From assembly GCF_017795885.1 (NCBI RefSeq), contig NZ_CP059297.1:1989001-2053000 (forward strand): a stretch of DNA of 64,000 nt. The letters are read 5' to 3'. The notes beneath the pieces are model-generated. The model saw only the letters and a list, made by a program, of their open reading frames with translations, had not been told where the DNA came from and did no database searches. The stretch is from Brevundimonas sp. AJA228-03. GTDB lineage: Bacteria > Pseudomonadota > Alphaproteobacteria > Caulobacterales > Caulobacteraceae. Positions 19,721 through 27,919 of the stretch are shown piece after piece. Positions within the stretch are counted from its first letter, which is position 1. Every line of letters starts with the position of its first letter. A program made the position numbers and the translations under genes.

Positions 19721-19733
19721 CTAAGACCGCCGC
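19721..19733 (+). promoter_or_regulatory. Predicted -10 of pyrE, leaderless transcript
   Basis: CTAAGA (19721-19726) is followed by exactly 7 bases and then the pyrE ATG, so transcription would begin at or one base before the start codon. There is no Shine-Dalgarno sequence. The -35 match is weak (TTCACC at 19699-19704). The arrangement matches those at tpiA and trpG. Confidence 0.4.
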
Positions 19734-20318
19734 ATGACCTCCGAAGATGTCCTGAACGAGTTCCGCTCCGCCGGTGCCCTGCGCGAGGGGCATTTCGTGC
19801 TGTCCTCCGGCCTGCACAGCCCGGTCTTCCTGCAGAAGAACCTGGTCTTCATGGATGCCCGCCGTTGCGAGCGGCTCTGCAAGGCCCTGGCCGAGAAGAT
19901 CACCGCCACCGTCGGGCCCGTCGAGGTCGCCATCTCACCCGCCGTGGGCGGCATCATCCCGGGCTATGAGACCGCGCGTCATCTGGGTGTCCCGTCGATG
20001 TATGTCGAACGCGAGGGCGGCACGTTCAAACTCCGGCGCGGCTTCCACGTCGAGCCGGGCCAGAAGGTGGTGATGGTCGAGGACATCGTGACCACGGGCC
20101 TGTCCAGCCGCGAATGCATCGCCGCCATCCGCGAGGCGGGCGGGGATGTCGTGGCCGCCGCCTGTATCGTCGACAGGTCCGGCGGTCGCGCCGATGTCGG
20201 TGTGCCCCTGGTCGCCCTGGCCACGCTGGATGTGCCGGCCTATGCCGCAGACGCCCTGCCGCCCGAACTCGCGGCCCTGCCCGTCGAGGATCCGGGCAGT
20301 CGCAGGCTGTCGAAATGA
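19734..20318 (+). CDS. pyrE: Orotate phosphoribosyltransferase
   Basis: 194 residues. It converts orotate and PRPP to orotidine 5'-monophosphate in pyrimidine synthesis. The PRPP-binding motif [14 protein letters not shown] is clear (about residues 104-117), along with the [14 protein letters not shown] substrate region and [16 protein letters not shown]. Length is normal. The TGA overlaps the pdxJ ATG. The start has no ribosome-binding site and sits 7 bases after a predicted -10. Confidence 0.95.
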   Translation: MTSEDVLNEFRSAGALREGHFVLSSGLHSPVFLQKNLVFMDARRCERLCKALAEKITATVGPVEVAISPAVGGIIPGYETARHLGVPSMYVEREGGTFKLRRGFHVEPGQKVVMVEDIVTTGLSSRECIAAIREAGGDVVAAACIVDRSGGRADVGVPLVALATLDVPAYAADALPPELAALPVEDPGSRRLSK

Positions 20319-21082
20319 GCGAACGCATCCGCCTCGGCGTCAACATCGACCATGTCGCGACCGTCCGGAACGCGCGCGGCGGCCTCTATCCCGATCCCGT
20401 CCGGGCCGCTCGAGAGGCGCTCGAGGCCGGAGCCGACGGCATCACCGCCCACCTGCGTGAGGACCGTCGCCATATCTCGGATGCCGACATCGACCATCTG
20501 TCGGCCGTGCTGCGCGATCAGGACCGACCGCTGAACCTCGAGATGGCCGTGACCCAGGAGATGCTGGCCATCGCCCTGCATCACCGACCCCATGCCGTAT
20601 GCCTGGTGCCTGAAAAGCGCGAGGAGCGGACGACCGAGGGCGGCCTCGACGTCGTGGGCGGCCACAACTGGATCACACCCGTGGTCGGGCGTCTGAACGA
20701 CGCCGGGTCGCGCGTATCCCTGTTCATCGGGGCCGACCCGGTCCAGATCGAAGCGGCTTATCGGACCGGGGCGGCCGTGGTGGAGCTGCATACCGGCGCC
20801 TATTGCGACGCCGTGCGCGACGGCAGGCCGGACGATGCCGAACGCGAGCTGATCGCCCTGAAGGCGGGTGCGTCCCAGGCCCGGGCTCTGGGGCTGGAGG
20901 TCCATGCCGGGCATGGCATCGACTACGAGACCGTCGCCGCCGTCGCTGCGATCCCCGAGATCATGGAGCTGAACATCGGCCATTTCCTGATCGGGGAGGC
21001 GATCTTCGTCGGACTGGGGTCGGCGATCGGGCGGATGCGGGCCCTGATGGACGAGGCGCGGGCACCGGAGCCGGCCCGGTGA
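20315..21082 (+). CDS. pdxJ: Pyridoxine 5'-phosphate synthase
   Basis: 255 residues. It condenses 1-deoxyxylulose 5-phosphate with 3-amino-2-oxopropyl phosphate to give pyridoxine 5'-phosphate in the DXP-dependent vitamin B6 route. The TIM-barrel motifs are [17 protein letters not shown] at the N-terminus, [47 protein letters not shown] and [15 protein letters not shown] longer open frame runs upstream in pyrE, but ATG 20315 overlaps the pyrE stop and gives the canonical start. Confidence 0.96.
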   Translation: MSERIRLGVNIDHVATVRNARGGLYPDPVRAAREALEAGADGITAHLREDRRHISDADIDHLSAVLRDQDRPLNLEMAVTQEMLAIALHHRPHAVCLVPEKREERTTEGGLDVVGGHNWITPVVGRLNDAGSRVSLFIGADPVQIEAAYRTGAAVVELHTGAYCDAVRDGRPDDAERELIALKAGASQARALGLEVHAGHGIDYETVAAVAAIPEIMELNIGHFLIGEAIFVGLGSAIGRMRALMDEARAPEPAR

Positions 21083-21092
21083 TCATCGCCGC

Positions 21093-21494
21093 ATGATTAT
21101 CGGGGTGGGCGCGGACCTGTCGGACATCCGGCGCATCCAGGCGTCGATCGACCGTTTCGGTGACCGCTTCAGGAACCGGTGCTTCACCGCGATCGAACGC
21201 GCCCGGTCGGAGCGCAAGCCCGACGCGGCCTGGAGCTATGCCAAGCGGTTCGCGGCCAAGGAGGCCTGTGCCAAGGCGCTGGGCACCGGGATGCGCCGTG
21301 ATGTCTACTGGAAGGACATGGGGGTGGTGAATCTGCCCTCCGGCCAGCCGACCCTGGCCCTGACCGGAGCGGCGGCCGACCACCTGGCGCGGTTGACGCC
21401 GCCGGGTCACAGCGCGCACATTCATCTGACGCTGTCCGACGAACACCCCTATGCACTCGCCTTCGTGGTGATCGAAGCCTTGCCGATGGCGTAA
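21093..21494 (+). CDS. acpS: Holo-[acyl-carrier-protein] synthase
   Basis: 133 residues. It transfers 4'-phosphopantetheine from CoA to apo-ACP. The family signatures are [14 protein letters not shown] (Mg-binding Asp) and [17 protein letters not shown] (Glu/Lys motif), with [16 protein letters not shown] near the end. It is placed between pdxJ and lepB, a conserved alphaproteobacterial order. Length is typical for the bacterial AcpS type. Confidence 0.95.
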   Translation: MIIGVGADLSDIRRIQASIDRFGDRFRNRCFTAIERARSERKPDAAWSYAKRFAAKEACAKALGTGMRRDVYWKDMGVVNLPSGQPTLALTGAAADHLARLTPPGHSAHIHLTLSDEHPYALAFVVIEALPMA

Positions 21495-21555
21495 TCGATA
21501 TATACGCGTGCGAAGAGGACGCCGCACCGCGCGGCCGGGGACAGGCTTTCAGACG

Positions 21556-22863
21556 ATGAGCGAAGAGATCAAGCACGACCCGCACGCGGACGAGCCGCAC
21601 GAGGCCGCCGTCCCGACGCCACATGAGGCCGCGGTTCCGACGCCGGACGTGCCGGTCGGACCGGTCGAAGAGGCCGCTGCGCCGATGGACCCCGCGCCCG
21701 AACATCACGCGGCCGAAGATCATGCGCCCGAACATCACGCGCCCGAAGATCACGCGGCCGAAGATCACGCGGCCGAAGATCACGCGGCCGAAGATCACGC
21801 ACCTGAGCATCACGCACCCGAGACGACCGAGGAGGCCTTCGCAGCGTCCGAAAGCGACGCACCCGAGGCCCTTGAGGCGCACCACGAGGCGGTGGGCGAG
21901 CCCGAGGCTCCTGCCGAACCGGAACCGGTCATCGCAGAGCCTTCCGCCGAACCGACTCCCGTAGCCGAGGCACCCGTCGAACCGGTCGCCGCCGAGCCCG
22001 TGACCTCGTCTTACGTGCCCCGCCCGATCTGGAGCGATCAGGGCGATGCACCGTTCGACGACCGCAAGGAAAAGATTCCCGCTGCGGCCCGCGTCGCGGC
22101 CCGGGATGACGACGAGGGCGGCTCGGCCGGCTCCGAGACCCTTGAAATCATCAAGACCATCGTCGTGGCCCTGGCCATCGCCTTCGTCTTGCGTGTGTTG
22201 CTGTTCCAGCCCTTCACCATCCCCTCGGCCTCGATGGAGCCGAACCTCTACGAGGGCGACTACATCATCGTGTCCAAGTGGGCCTATGGCTATTCCAGGT
22301 TCTCGTCGGGCTTGCCGGTCAACCTGCCGCTCGGCGATGACCGGGTTCTGGGCCGTGCGCCGAACCGTGGCGACATCGTCGTGTTCAAGCTGCCGCGCGA
22401 CGACAAGACCGACTACATCAAGCGGGTGATCGGCCTGCCCGGCGACAAGATCCAGATGATCGCCAACAAGCTCTACATCAACGGCACGCCGGTCCAGGAC
22501 GTGACCGTGGGCGCGGCAGAGGTCGCCGACGTCTTCGGCCCGCGTCCGGTGACGGAGGTCCGCGAGACCCTGCCCAACGGCAAGACCTTCATGACCCAGG
22601 ATTTCGGTCCCGGCGGCGATCTGGACGACACGGGCGTCTATGAGGTTCCGGTCGGCTACTATTTCATGATGGGCGACAACCGCGACAACTCGATCGACAG
22701 CCGTGTGCAGCAGTCCGCCGGTGTGGGTCTGGTGCCGGACGAAAATCTGGTCGGCAAGGCCGAGATCATCATGTTCTCCTGGTCGCCGGGTGCCTCCCTG
22801 TGGAACCCCGTCAGCTGGTTCCAGAACATCCGCTTGAGCCGCTTCTTCAAGATCCTCGACTGA
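21556..22863 (+). CDS. lepB: Signal peptidase I with long repeat-bearing N-terminal extension
   Basis: 435 residues from ATG 21556. The catalytic half is standard: a TM (about residues 200-218), the Ser nucleophile in PSASMEPNLYEGDYI, the Lys general base in DYIKRVIGLPGDK, and MGDNRDNSIDSR (box E). It cleaves signal peptides on the periplasmic side. Unusual is a ~195-residue cytoplasmic N-terminal extension, acidic and rich in Ala, Pro, Glu and His. It contains about eight copies of a five-residue unit A-[AP]-E-[HD]-H (residues 47-86), then a long Pro/Glu/Ala stretch. Typical single-TM homologues are ~250-300 residues. The stop overlaps rnc. Confidence 0.93.
   Translation: MSEEIKHDPHADEPHEAAVPTPHEAAVPTPDVPVGPVEEAAAPMDPAPEHHAAEDHAPEHHAPEDHAAEDHAAEDHAAEDHAPEHHAPETTEEAFAASESDAPEALEAHHEAVGEPEAPAEPEPVIAEPSAEPTPVAEAPVEPVAAEPVTSSYVPRPIWSDQGDAPFDDRKEKIPAAARVAARDDDEGGSAGSETLEIIKTIVVALAIAFVLRVLLFQPFTIPSASMEPNLYEGDYIIVSKWAYGYSRFSSGLPVNLPLGDDRVLGRAPNRGDIVVFKLPRDDKTDYIKRVIGLPGDKIQMIANKLYINGTPVQDVTVGAAEVADVFGPRPVTEVRETLPNGKTFMTQDFGPGGDLDDTGVYEVPVGYYFMMGDNRDNSIDSRVQQSAGVGLVPDENLVGKAEIIMFSWSPGASLWNPVSWFQNIRLSRFFKILD
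21694..21822 (+). repeat. 15-bp tandem repeat in lepB
   Basis: Eight full 15-bp units and a partial ninth encode A-[AP]-E-[HD]-H. Units 5-7 (21754-21798) are identical at DNA level (GCGGCCGAAGATCAC); the others differ at one to four bases. Identical neighbours suggest recent slippage or unequal exchange and probable length variation between strains. The array lies wholly in the cytoplasmic extension of LepB and keeps the frame. Confidence 0.9.
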
Positions 22864-23576
22864 TGGCGAATGCCCGCGCCGATGCGGTGGCCGCTCTGGT
22901 CGACCGCATCGGCTACGTCTTCCGCGACCCCGCCCTGCTGGAGCGGGCCCTGACCCATTCCAGCGTGGGGGAGGGGGCCGACAAGGCCGCGGGCAAGCCC
23001 GCGCGGCACAACGAACGGCTGGAGTTCCTGGGCGACCGGGTGCTGGGTCTGCTGGTCGCGCAGCGTCTTCACGACGACTTCCCGGCGGCAGACGAGGGCG
23101 AGCTGTCCTCGCGCCTGCACGCCCTGGTCGACAAACACGCCTGCGGCCGGGTGGGTGAAGCCCTCGGGATCGGCGAGGCCCTTCGCCTGTCGCCCGGCGA
23201 GACCCGGACCGGCGGCCGCCGCAAGGAAGGCGTCGTGGCCGATGCGGTCGAGGCCCTGCTGGCCGCGGTATTCCTGGATGGGGGCCTCGATTCGGCCCGC
23301 GCGATGTTCGACCGGGCCTGGGCCCGGGAACTGTCCTCGCCTGCCCCGCGTGCCCTGAACAATCCGAAGTCCGCGCTGCAGGAGTGGGCCCAGGGGCAGG
23401 GCCGCCCCCTGCCGGCCTATCGCGTGGCGTCCCGGACCGGTTCCGACCATGCCCCGACGTTCACGGTCGAGGTTTCCATCGAGGGCGTCGAACCCTTGAC
23501 CGCCGCGGGGCGTTCGCGTCAGGACGCGGAAAAGGCGGCCGCGACCGCATTGCTGCAGCGAGAAGGCGTGATTTGA
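22863..23576 (+). CDS. rnc: Ribonuclease III
   Basis: 237 residues. It cleaves double-stranded RNA in rRNA maturation and mRNA control. The RNase III signature NERLEFLGDRVLGLLV (about residues 43-58) and the catalytic Asp/Glu in the EGVVADAVEALLAAVFLDGG region are present, followed by a C-terminal dsRNA-binding domain (PKSALQEWAQGQGRPLPAY). ATG 22863 overlaps the lepB stop (TGATG); the upstream open frame is in lepB and rejected. The end overlaps the era start. Confidence 0.95.
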   Translation: MANARADAVAALVDRIGYVFRDPALLERALTHSSVGEGADKAAGKPARHNERLEFLGDRVLGLLVAQRLHDDFPAADEGELSSRLHALVDKHACGRVGEALGIGEALRLSPGETRTGGRRKEGVVADAVEALLAAVFLDGGLDSARAMFDRAWARELSSPAPRALNNPKSALQEWAQGQGRPLPAYRVASRTGSDHAPTFTVEVSIEGVEPLTAAGRSRQDAEKAAATALLQREGVI

Positions 23577-24520
23577 CCGAACCCCAGAACCCCCGCGCGG
23601 GCTTCGCCGCCATCATCGGCGCGCCCAATGCCGGCAAGTCCACCCTGGTGAACCGGCTGACGGGGTCCAAGGTCTCCATCGTCACCCAGAAGGTCCAGAC
23701 CACCCGCTTTCCCGTGCGCGGCATCGCCATGGAGGGCGAGGCCCAGATCGTTCTGGTGGACACGCCCGGCATCTTCACCCCGCGCCGCCGGCTGGATCGC
23801 GCCATGGTCGCTTCGGCCTGGGGCGGGGCCCAGGACGCCGATGTCGTCGTCCATCTGATAGACGCCGCCTCGCACATCGCCTCCGAGGGCAAGGACGGTC
23901 AGGCCGCTGACCGCCGCTCGGCCGAGGACACCGAGACCATCATCGCCAATCTGAAGGCGACCGACACCCAGGTCATCCTGGCGCTCAACAAGATCGACGG
24001 CATGCGCCGCGACACCCTGCTGGCCCTGTCCCACGCCCTGTTCGAAACGGGCGTCTATTCCGAGGTCTATATGATCTCGGCCCTGTCCGGCGACGGGGTC
24101 GACGACCTGAAGCAGCGGCTGGCCCTGTCCATGCCCGAAGGGCACTGGCTCTATCCCGAGGACCAGTCCGCCGATGTGCCGATCCGCGTCCTGGCCGCCG
24201 AGATCACCCGGGAGAAGGTCTATCTGCGCGTCCACGAAGAACTGCCCTATTCCGCGGCGGTCGAGACCACGGCCTTCGACGAGAAGGCCGATGGCTCCGC
24301 CCGCATCGAACAGACCATCTACGTCGAGCGCGAGAGCCAGCGGCCCATCGTGCTGGGCAAGGGCGGGCAGACCCTGAAGTGGATCGGCCAGAAGTCGCGC
24401 GAGGAACTGACCGAGCTGCTGGATCGCCCGGTCCATCTGTTCCTCACGGTCAAGGTCGATCCGAAATGGCAGGACAGCCGGGCGCTCTATGCCCAGTTCG
24501 GCCTGGACTTCGACGTCTAG
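23573..24520 (+). CDS. era: GTPase Era
   Basis: 315 residues with a TTG start (23573) overlapping the rnc stop (TTGA). An ATG-started upstream frame lies in rnc. Era is an essential 30S-subunit assembly GTPase binding the 3' end of 16S rRNA. G1 is GAPNAGKST, G3 is DTPGIF and G4 is NKID. The C-terminal KH domain carries GKGGQTLKWIGQKSREEL. In relatives recO usually follows directly; here 3.9 kb of other genes intervene. Confidence 0.95.
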   Translation: MTEPQNPRAGFAAIIGAPNAGKSTLVNRLTGSKVSIVTQKVQTTRFPVRGIAMEGEAQIVLVDTPGIFTPRRRLDRAMVASAWGGAQDADVVVHLIDAASHIASEGKDGQAADRRSAEDTETIIANLKATDTQVILALNKIDGMRRDTLLALSHALFETGVYSEVYMISALSGDGVDDLKQRLALSMPEGHWLYPEDQSADVPIRVLAAEITREKVYLRVHEELPYSAAVETTAFDEKADGSARIEQTIYVERESQRPIVLGKGGQTLKWIGQKSREELTELLDRPVHLFLTVKVDPKWQDSRALYAQFGLDFDV

Positions 24521-24596
24521 CCTGCCGCTCGCGCAGAGTTGAGCGCGGAAACGCCCGTCGGGGGTGACGAATCGTGCGGAGCCGTTACCAAGCCTG

Positions 24597-25835
24597 ATGT
24601 TCCACGTTCCGCGTACGTCGGGGGCTCGTCCCCGCCTCATCCTCGGCCTGATCGGCGTGGTTCTGCTGGTGGGCGGTGCCGCCCTGGCTGCGGCCCTGAT
24701 GGCACGGCCAGTGCCCACGCCGTCGTCCGATCGGGCCGCTCTGCCCGAACGCCCGCCTGTCGCGGTCGTCGAGTCGCTGCCGCTGCTCGCGTCTCGCCTT
24801 CAGGCCGAGGCAGGGGCCGGTCGGTTCATGGGGGCCGTCCTGGTGGCGCGCGGCGACCGGGTGCTGTTCCGACAGGCCTACGGCCCTGCCGACGTCGCCA
24901 CAGGCGCACCCAACCGGATCACGTCCCGGTTCCGCCTGGCATCGGTCTCGAAACAGTTCACGGCGGCCGCCCTCCTGAAACTGCAGGACGAGGGCAGGCT
25001 GTCGATCGGCGATCCGGTCTGCAAATGGATCCAGCCGTGTCCCGTCGCCTGGGGCCCCATCCGGCTCAGCCATCTGTTGTCGCACACCTCCGGCATCCCG
25101 GACCTGATGGCGCGACCCGGCTGGGGCGATCGCCGGGTCACGCCAGCGGCGCTGGACGAACTGACTGAGGAGTCAAAGGGATTCGACCTGTCGTTCACAC
25201 CGGGATTAAAGCTTTCCTATAACAATGCCGGGTTCAACCTGGCCGCCGCCGTCGTCGAGAAGGCCAGTGGCATGGCCTTTCCGGACTATCTGCGGACGAC
25301 CTTCTTCGAGCCGCTCGGCATGAAGGACACGGGGTTCGACGATGACAGCGATCTCGGCATCGTCACCGGCCATGCGACCTTTCCGGCCGGGCTGACGGCC
25401 CAGCGCCAGCCGAACGTGTCGATCGTGGCCGGTGCGGGTGCGCTGTATTCGACGCTCGACGACATGCTGGTCTGGGAGTGGGCGCTGCATGGCGGCCATG
25501 TGCTGACGCCTTTCAGCTATGCCCAGATGATCGCCGACCACGCCCCGGCGGATCAGCCGAGGGACAGGAACGGCTTGCCCCGACGGGAATGGGGGTACGG
25601 CCTGATGGCCAATCGCCTCGGCCAGCGGGTGACGCCGGCCTTTCAGGACCGGGAAATCTATCACACCGGCAGCTGGTCAGGCTTTCGCAACCTGGTGACC
25701 TGGCAGCCGGACGCCCGGGTCGCGGTGATTGTGCTGTCGAACAACTACCACCAGCAGCCCGAGGTCCTGCTGATTTCGCAGCAAGGGATGGCCGAGGCGC
25801 TCGGGCACCCCTTCCCGACCGCCCTGGCCGATTAG
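24597..25835 (+). CDS. Membrane-anchored serine hydrolase, beta-lactamase class C/PBP-like
   Basis: 412 residues from ATG 24597; a GTG at 24564 would add 11 residues. The N-terminus is an uncleaved signal anchor (LILGLIGVVLLVGGAALAAA, about residues 14-33), so the catalytic domain is predicted to face the periplasm. The active-site triad of motifs is SVSK (Ser116, Lys119), YNN (Tyr208) and HTG near residue 364. These define the beta-lactamase/D-alanyl-D-alanine-peptidase/esterase superfamily (COG1680). Substrate cannot be told from sequence: esterase or peptidase is likelier than true beta-lactamase. The stop overlaps the stop of the convergent fusion gene. Confidence 0.85.
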   Translation: MFHVPRTSGARPRLILGLIGVVLLVGGAALAAALMARPVPTPSSDRAALPERPPVAVVESLPLLASRLQAEAGAGRFMGAVLVARGDRVLFRQAYGPADVATGAPNRITSRFRLASVSKQFTAAALLKLQDEGRLSIGDPVCKWIQPCPVAWGPIRLSHLLSHTSGIPDLMARPGWGDRRVTPAALDELTEESKGFDLSFTPGLKLSYNNAGFNLAAAVVEKASGMAFPDYLRTTFFEPLGMKDTGFDDDSDLGIVTGHATFPAGLTAQRQPNVSIVAGAGALYSTLDDMLVWEWALHGGHVLTPFSYAQMIADHAPADQPRDRNGLPRREWGYGLMANRLGQRVTPAFQDREIYHTGSWSGFRNLVTWQPDARVAVIVLSNNYHQQPEVLLISQQGMAEALGHPFPTALAD

Positions 25836-26794
25836 GTTGCCGCTCCCGGCTTCCAGTCGGCGGCCGGCGAGACGTTGACCATCCAGGGAATGCCGAACTG
25901 GTCGGTCAGGGTGCCGAAGCCGGGCGTCCAGAACATCTCCGAGAACGCCATGGCGACCGTGCCGCCCTCGGACAGAGCCTCGAACACCCGGCGGGCTTCC
26001 TCGACACTGTCGGTATGGAGGGTGACGTCAAAGCCGTTCCTGGGCTCATTGATCTTCGTGGCCCAGTCCGAATGCATGTCCGAACCCATCAGGGCCTGAT
26101 CTCCGACCTGCAGCCAGCAGTGCATCAGCCAGTCCTTCATGGCGGCCGGCACCTCCATCCCCGGCGGACCGTCGCCGTAGGTCATGGCAGCCGTAATCTC
26201 GCCGCCCAGGACCCGGGCGTAGAATTCGAAGGCTTCCCGGCAATTTCCGGCGAAGCTCAGGCTGGTCACGAGTTTCATTCTGGTCTCCTCGGCGTGTTGT
26301 CCGTCGGGATGGATGGCGAGCCAGGCCTCCAGCCGGTCCATGGTCGAGGTCCAGCCATGGGTGTGGCCGGCCAGACTTCGTTCGGACTTCAGGCCCTCGT
26401 GGGTGAAGTCCATCCGGGTGCGGCCGTCGGCGGTCTCGTGCAGATCGACGGTCACCAGCGTCTCTGCGGGCGGACCGTCTTCGTGGCTCTCGTCCCATCT
26501 GAAGGTAAAGACCAGTCGTCGGGGTTCGTCGATCTCGCGATAGTGTCCCCCCTGCCAGAGGTCCTCGTCGGTCTCGACGGACCGGAGGCAGGCCCGCCAT
26601 GGTCCGCCCACCCGCAGGTCGTTGGTTCCCGAGACCATGGGCCATTCGACCGGACCCAGCCATTGGACCCGCATCTCGGGCCGGGTCCAGGCGGCCCAGA
26701 CCAGAGGACGCGGCGCATCGAACACGCGCGTCATGTCGAGGCGGTGCGGCAGCAGAGCCGGCAGGTCGGGAAGGGTGGTTTCAGACATCGACAT
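25832..26794 (-). CDS. SRPBCC (AHSA1-type) and VOC/glyoxalase-like fusion protein
   Basis: 320 residues from ATG 26794 (26788 is an alternative). Residues about 10-155 are an AHSA1/START-like domain (RVFDAPRPLVWAAWTRPE, VQWLGPVEWPM, GWTSTMDRLEAWL). Residues 173-320 are a PhnB-like VOC domain (SFAGNCREAFEFYARVLGGE, MTYGDGPPGMEVPAAMKDWL, FGTLTDQFGIPWMVN). The junction Met (codon at 26276-26278) has its own Shine-Dalgarno, GAGGAG, at 26285-26290. The two halves are separate genes in most organisms I know. It is the third gene of an ArsR-led operon. Ligands are unknown; stress or small-molecule handling is a guess. Confidence 0.85.
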   Translation of the reverse strand: MSMSETTLPDLPALLPHRLDMTRVFDAPRPLVWAAWTRPEMRVQWLGPVEWPMVSGTNDLRVGGPWRACLRSVETDEDLWQGGHYREIDEPRRLVFTFRWDESHEDGPPAETLVTVDLHETADGRTRMDFTHEGLKSERSLAGHTHGWTSTMDRLEAWLAIHPDGQHAEETRMKLVTSLSFAGNCREAFEFYARVLGGEITAAMTYGDGPPGMEVPAAMKDWLMHCWLQVGDQALMGSDMHSDWATKINEPRNGFDVTLHTDSVEEARRVFEALSEGGTVAMAFSEMFWTPGFGTLTDQFGIPWMVNVSPAADWKPGAAT

Positions 26795-26802
26795 CCGGGC
26801 GC

Positions 26803-27303
26803 TCACAGCGTCTTGAGCAGGTCGGTCAGTTGATCGGCGGCTGCGTTCCACCCGGCCTCAAAACCCATCGCCTCATGCTGCTTCATCGTTTCGACGTTCC
26901 AGTGGCGCGCCACGGCGACATAGTCTGTGCCCCCATCGGCCGCGGGTGCCAGGGTCACCTCGGCGACCATGAACGGAAGCCCGGTCGGTCGCCAGTCGGG
27001 CGTGAAGGCGTCGGTCGTCACCAGTCTGCGGTTCGGCTCGATCGCGAGGATCACGCCCGAGTTCGGCATGACCTCACCGTCGGGTCCGTTCATCACCGTG
27101 TTAAAGACGCCGCCGGGGCGCGGGTCGATGACGGCCTCCGAGACGAACCAGGGCCTGGGGCAGAACCATTGTTTCAGCAGGTCGGGGGTGATCCAGGCCT
27201 GCCACACGTTTTCGGGGGGCGCATCGAAGTGGCGCTTCAGCGTCAGGTCGAAGCCGTTGGGCTCGCCCGGCGTATGGCAGGGGTTGTCAGTTTCGTGGGC
27301 CAT
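26803..27303 (-). CDS. SRPBCC (AHSA1-type) domain protein
   Basis: 166 residues from ATG 27303; the longer frame runs into the upstream regulator. It is a single START/Bet v1-like domain (LKRHFDAPPENVWQAWITPDLL, WFCPRPWFV, PGGVFNTVMNGPDG, HWNVETMKQHEAMGFEAGWN), matching the AHSA1 family (COG3832). The start overlaps the end of the ArsR-type gene by 17 bases, and the fusion gene follows after 8 bases. An ArsR regulator followed by AHSA1 proteins is a recurrent bacterial arrangement. The physiological ligand is unknown. Confidence 0.87.
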   Translation of the reverse strand: MAHETDNPCHTPGEPNGFDLTLKRHFDAPPENVWQAWITPDLLKQWFCPRPWFVSEAVIDPRPGGVFNTVMNGPDGEVMPNSGVILAIEPNRRLVTTDAFTPDWRPTGLPFMVAEVTLAPAADGGTDYVAVARHWNVETMKQHEAMGFEAGWNAAADQLTDLLKTL

Positions 27304-27634
27304 CGGGGTCTCCCTTCTGGATCTTCTGCAGGTAGGTTTCGAGCCGGTCGAAGCTGGAGTCCCAGTATCGACGATAGTGTTCCAGCCATTCGGCGACACT
27401 TTTCAGCGCCATCGGTTCCAGCCGCGCGGGTCGCCATTGCGCTTCCCGCCCGCGCGAAATCAGGCCCGCTTTTTCCAGAACCTTCAGGTGCTTGGAAACG
27501 GCCGGTAAACTCATGTCGAAAGGCGCGGCGAGATCGTTCACGCTGGCCTCGCCCTCGGCCAGACGCGCCAGGATGGCCCGACGGGTGGGGTCAGCCAGGG
27601 CGGCGAACCGGGCGGAGAGGAGATCGGGCTGCAT
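27287..27634 (-). CDS. ArsR-family transcriptional regulator
   Basis: 115 residues, a winged helix-turn-helix regulator. ALADPTRRAILARLAEGEASVNDLA and the recognition helix MSLPAVSKHLKVLEKAGLI are typical of ArsR/SmtB proteins. There is no CxC metal site in the alpha-3 helix, so this is probably one of the non-metal AHSA1-associated members. It heads a three-gene minus-strand operon. Two inverted repeats upstream (27652-27663 and 27690-27701) are likely operators for autoregulation. Confidence 0.9.
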   Translation of the reverse strand: MQPDLLSARFAALADPTRRAILARLAEGEASVNDLAAPFDMSLPAVSKHLKVLEKAGLISRGREAQWRPARLEPMALKSVAEWLEHYRRYWDSSFDRLETYLQKIQKGDPDGPRN

Positions 27635-27651
27635 GTCGGCGTTTCGTGTTG

Positions 27652-27701
27652 AACTGATCGGTTAAGTGCGCCCGTCGCCAACTGTTGTCAACCGAGCGGT
27701 T
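27652..27701 (-). promoter_or_regulatory. Paired inverted repeats upstream of the ArsR operon
   Basis: AACTGATCGGTT (27652-27663) and AACCGAGCGGTT (27690-27701) share the pattern AACYG-N2-CGGTT; the second is a perfect 5-bp inverted repeat, the first has one mismatch. Their centres are 38 bp apart, and they sit 18 and 56 bases upstream of the ArsR start. Twin 12-bp dyads like this are expected for dimeric winged-helix repressors. The link to this ArsR protein is inference. Confidence 0.55.
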
Positions 27702-27769
27702 AAATGAAACCCGGGGAAGGCCGTGGCCCTGGCACCGTTCTGGCCGGTTCTCCGAGCCGGAGACGGCCC

Positions 27770-27847
27770 CTGCGAGCCGTCGTTCTGAACGGCACCCTCA
27801 AGCCATCGCCGGACTCGTCGTCGACCGGAATCCTCACCCGGGCGATC
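27770..27847 (+). pseudogene. Remnant of an NADPH-dependent FMN reductase/flavodoxin-like gene
   Basis: In the frame opening at ATG 27704, about 26 codons read LRAVVLNGTLKPSPDSSSTG and ILTRAI. This closely resembles the N-terminal strand and FMN-phosphate loop of small NADPH-dependent FMN reductases, as I remember the family. The similarity stops there and the frame ends at 27886 with unrelated residues, so only a 5' fragment remains. It lies in the accessory block between era and recO. The match is from memory of the family consensus, not a search. Confidence 0.45.
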
Positions 27848-27919
27848 ACCCCAAAGACCTGTCCGGTTCCGGAAGGCGGCGAGTAGGGCTAGGAAGGGCA
27901 TTTCTATCCGGAGGTGCCC

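Noticed and set aside
21694..21822. Could the lepB repeat array be a CRISPR?
   Set aside because: Units are 15 bp, contiguous, without unique spacers, and keep a reading frame.
21184..21885. Minus-strand frame with a striking (V/M)IFGR repeat
   Set aside because: The repeat is the reverse complement of the lepB 15-bp array. The sense frame continues into a complete signal peptidase, so the antisense repeat is a by-product.
24597..25835. An acquired beta-lactamase
   Set aside because: SxxK, YxN and HTG motifs fit the broad COG1680 hydrolase group. The uncleaved membrane anchor and lack of an adjacent ampR or mobile element do not favour a resistance enzyme.
27635..27919. A small RNA gene in the longest intergenic stretch
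   Set aside because: The stretch holds the ArsR operators and a coding remnant; no promoter-plus-terminator pair framing a structured RNA was found.
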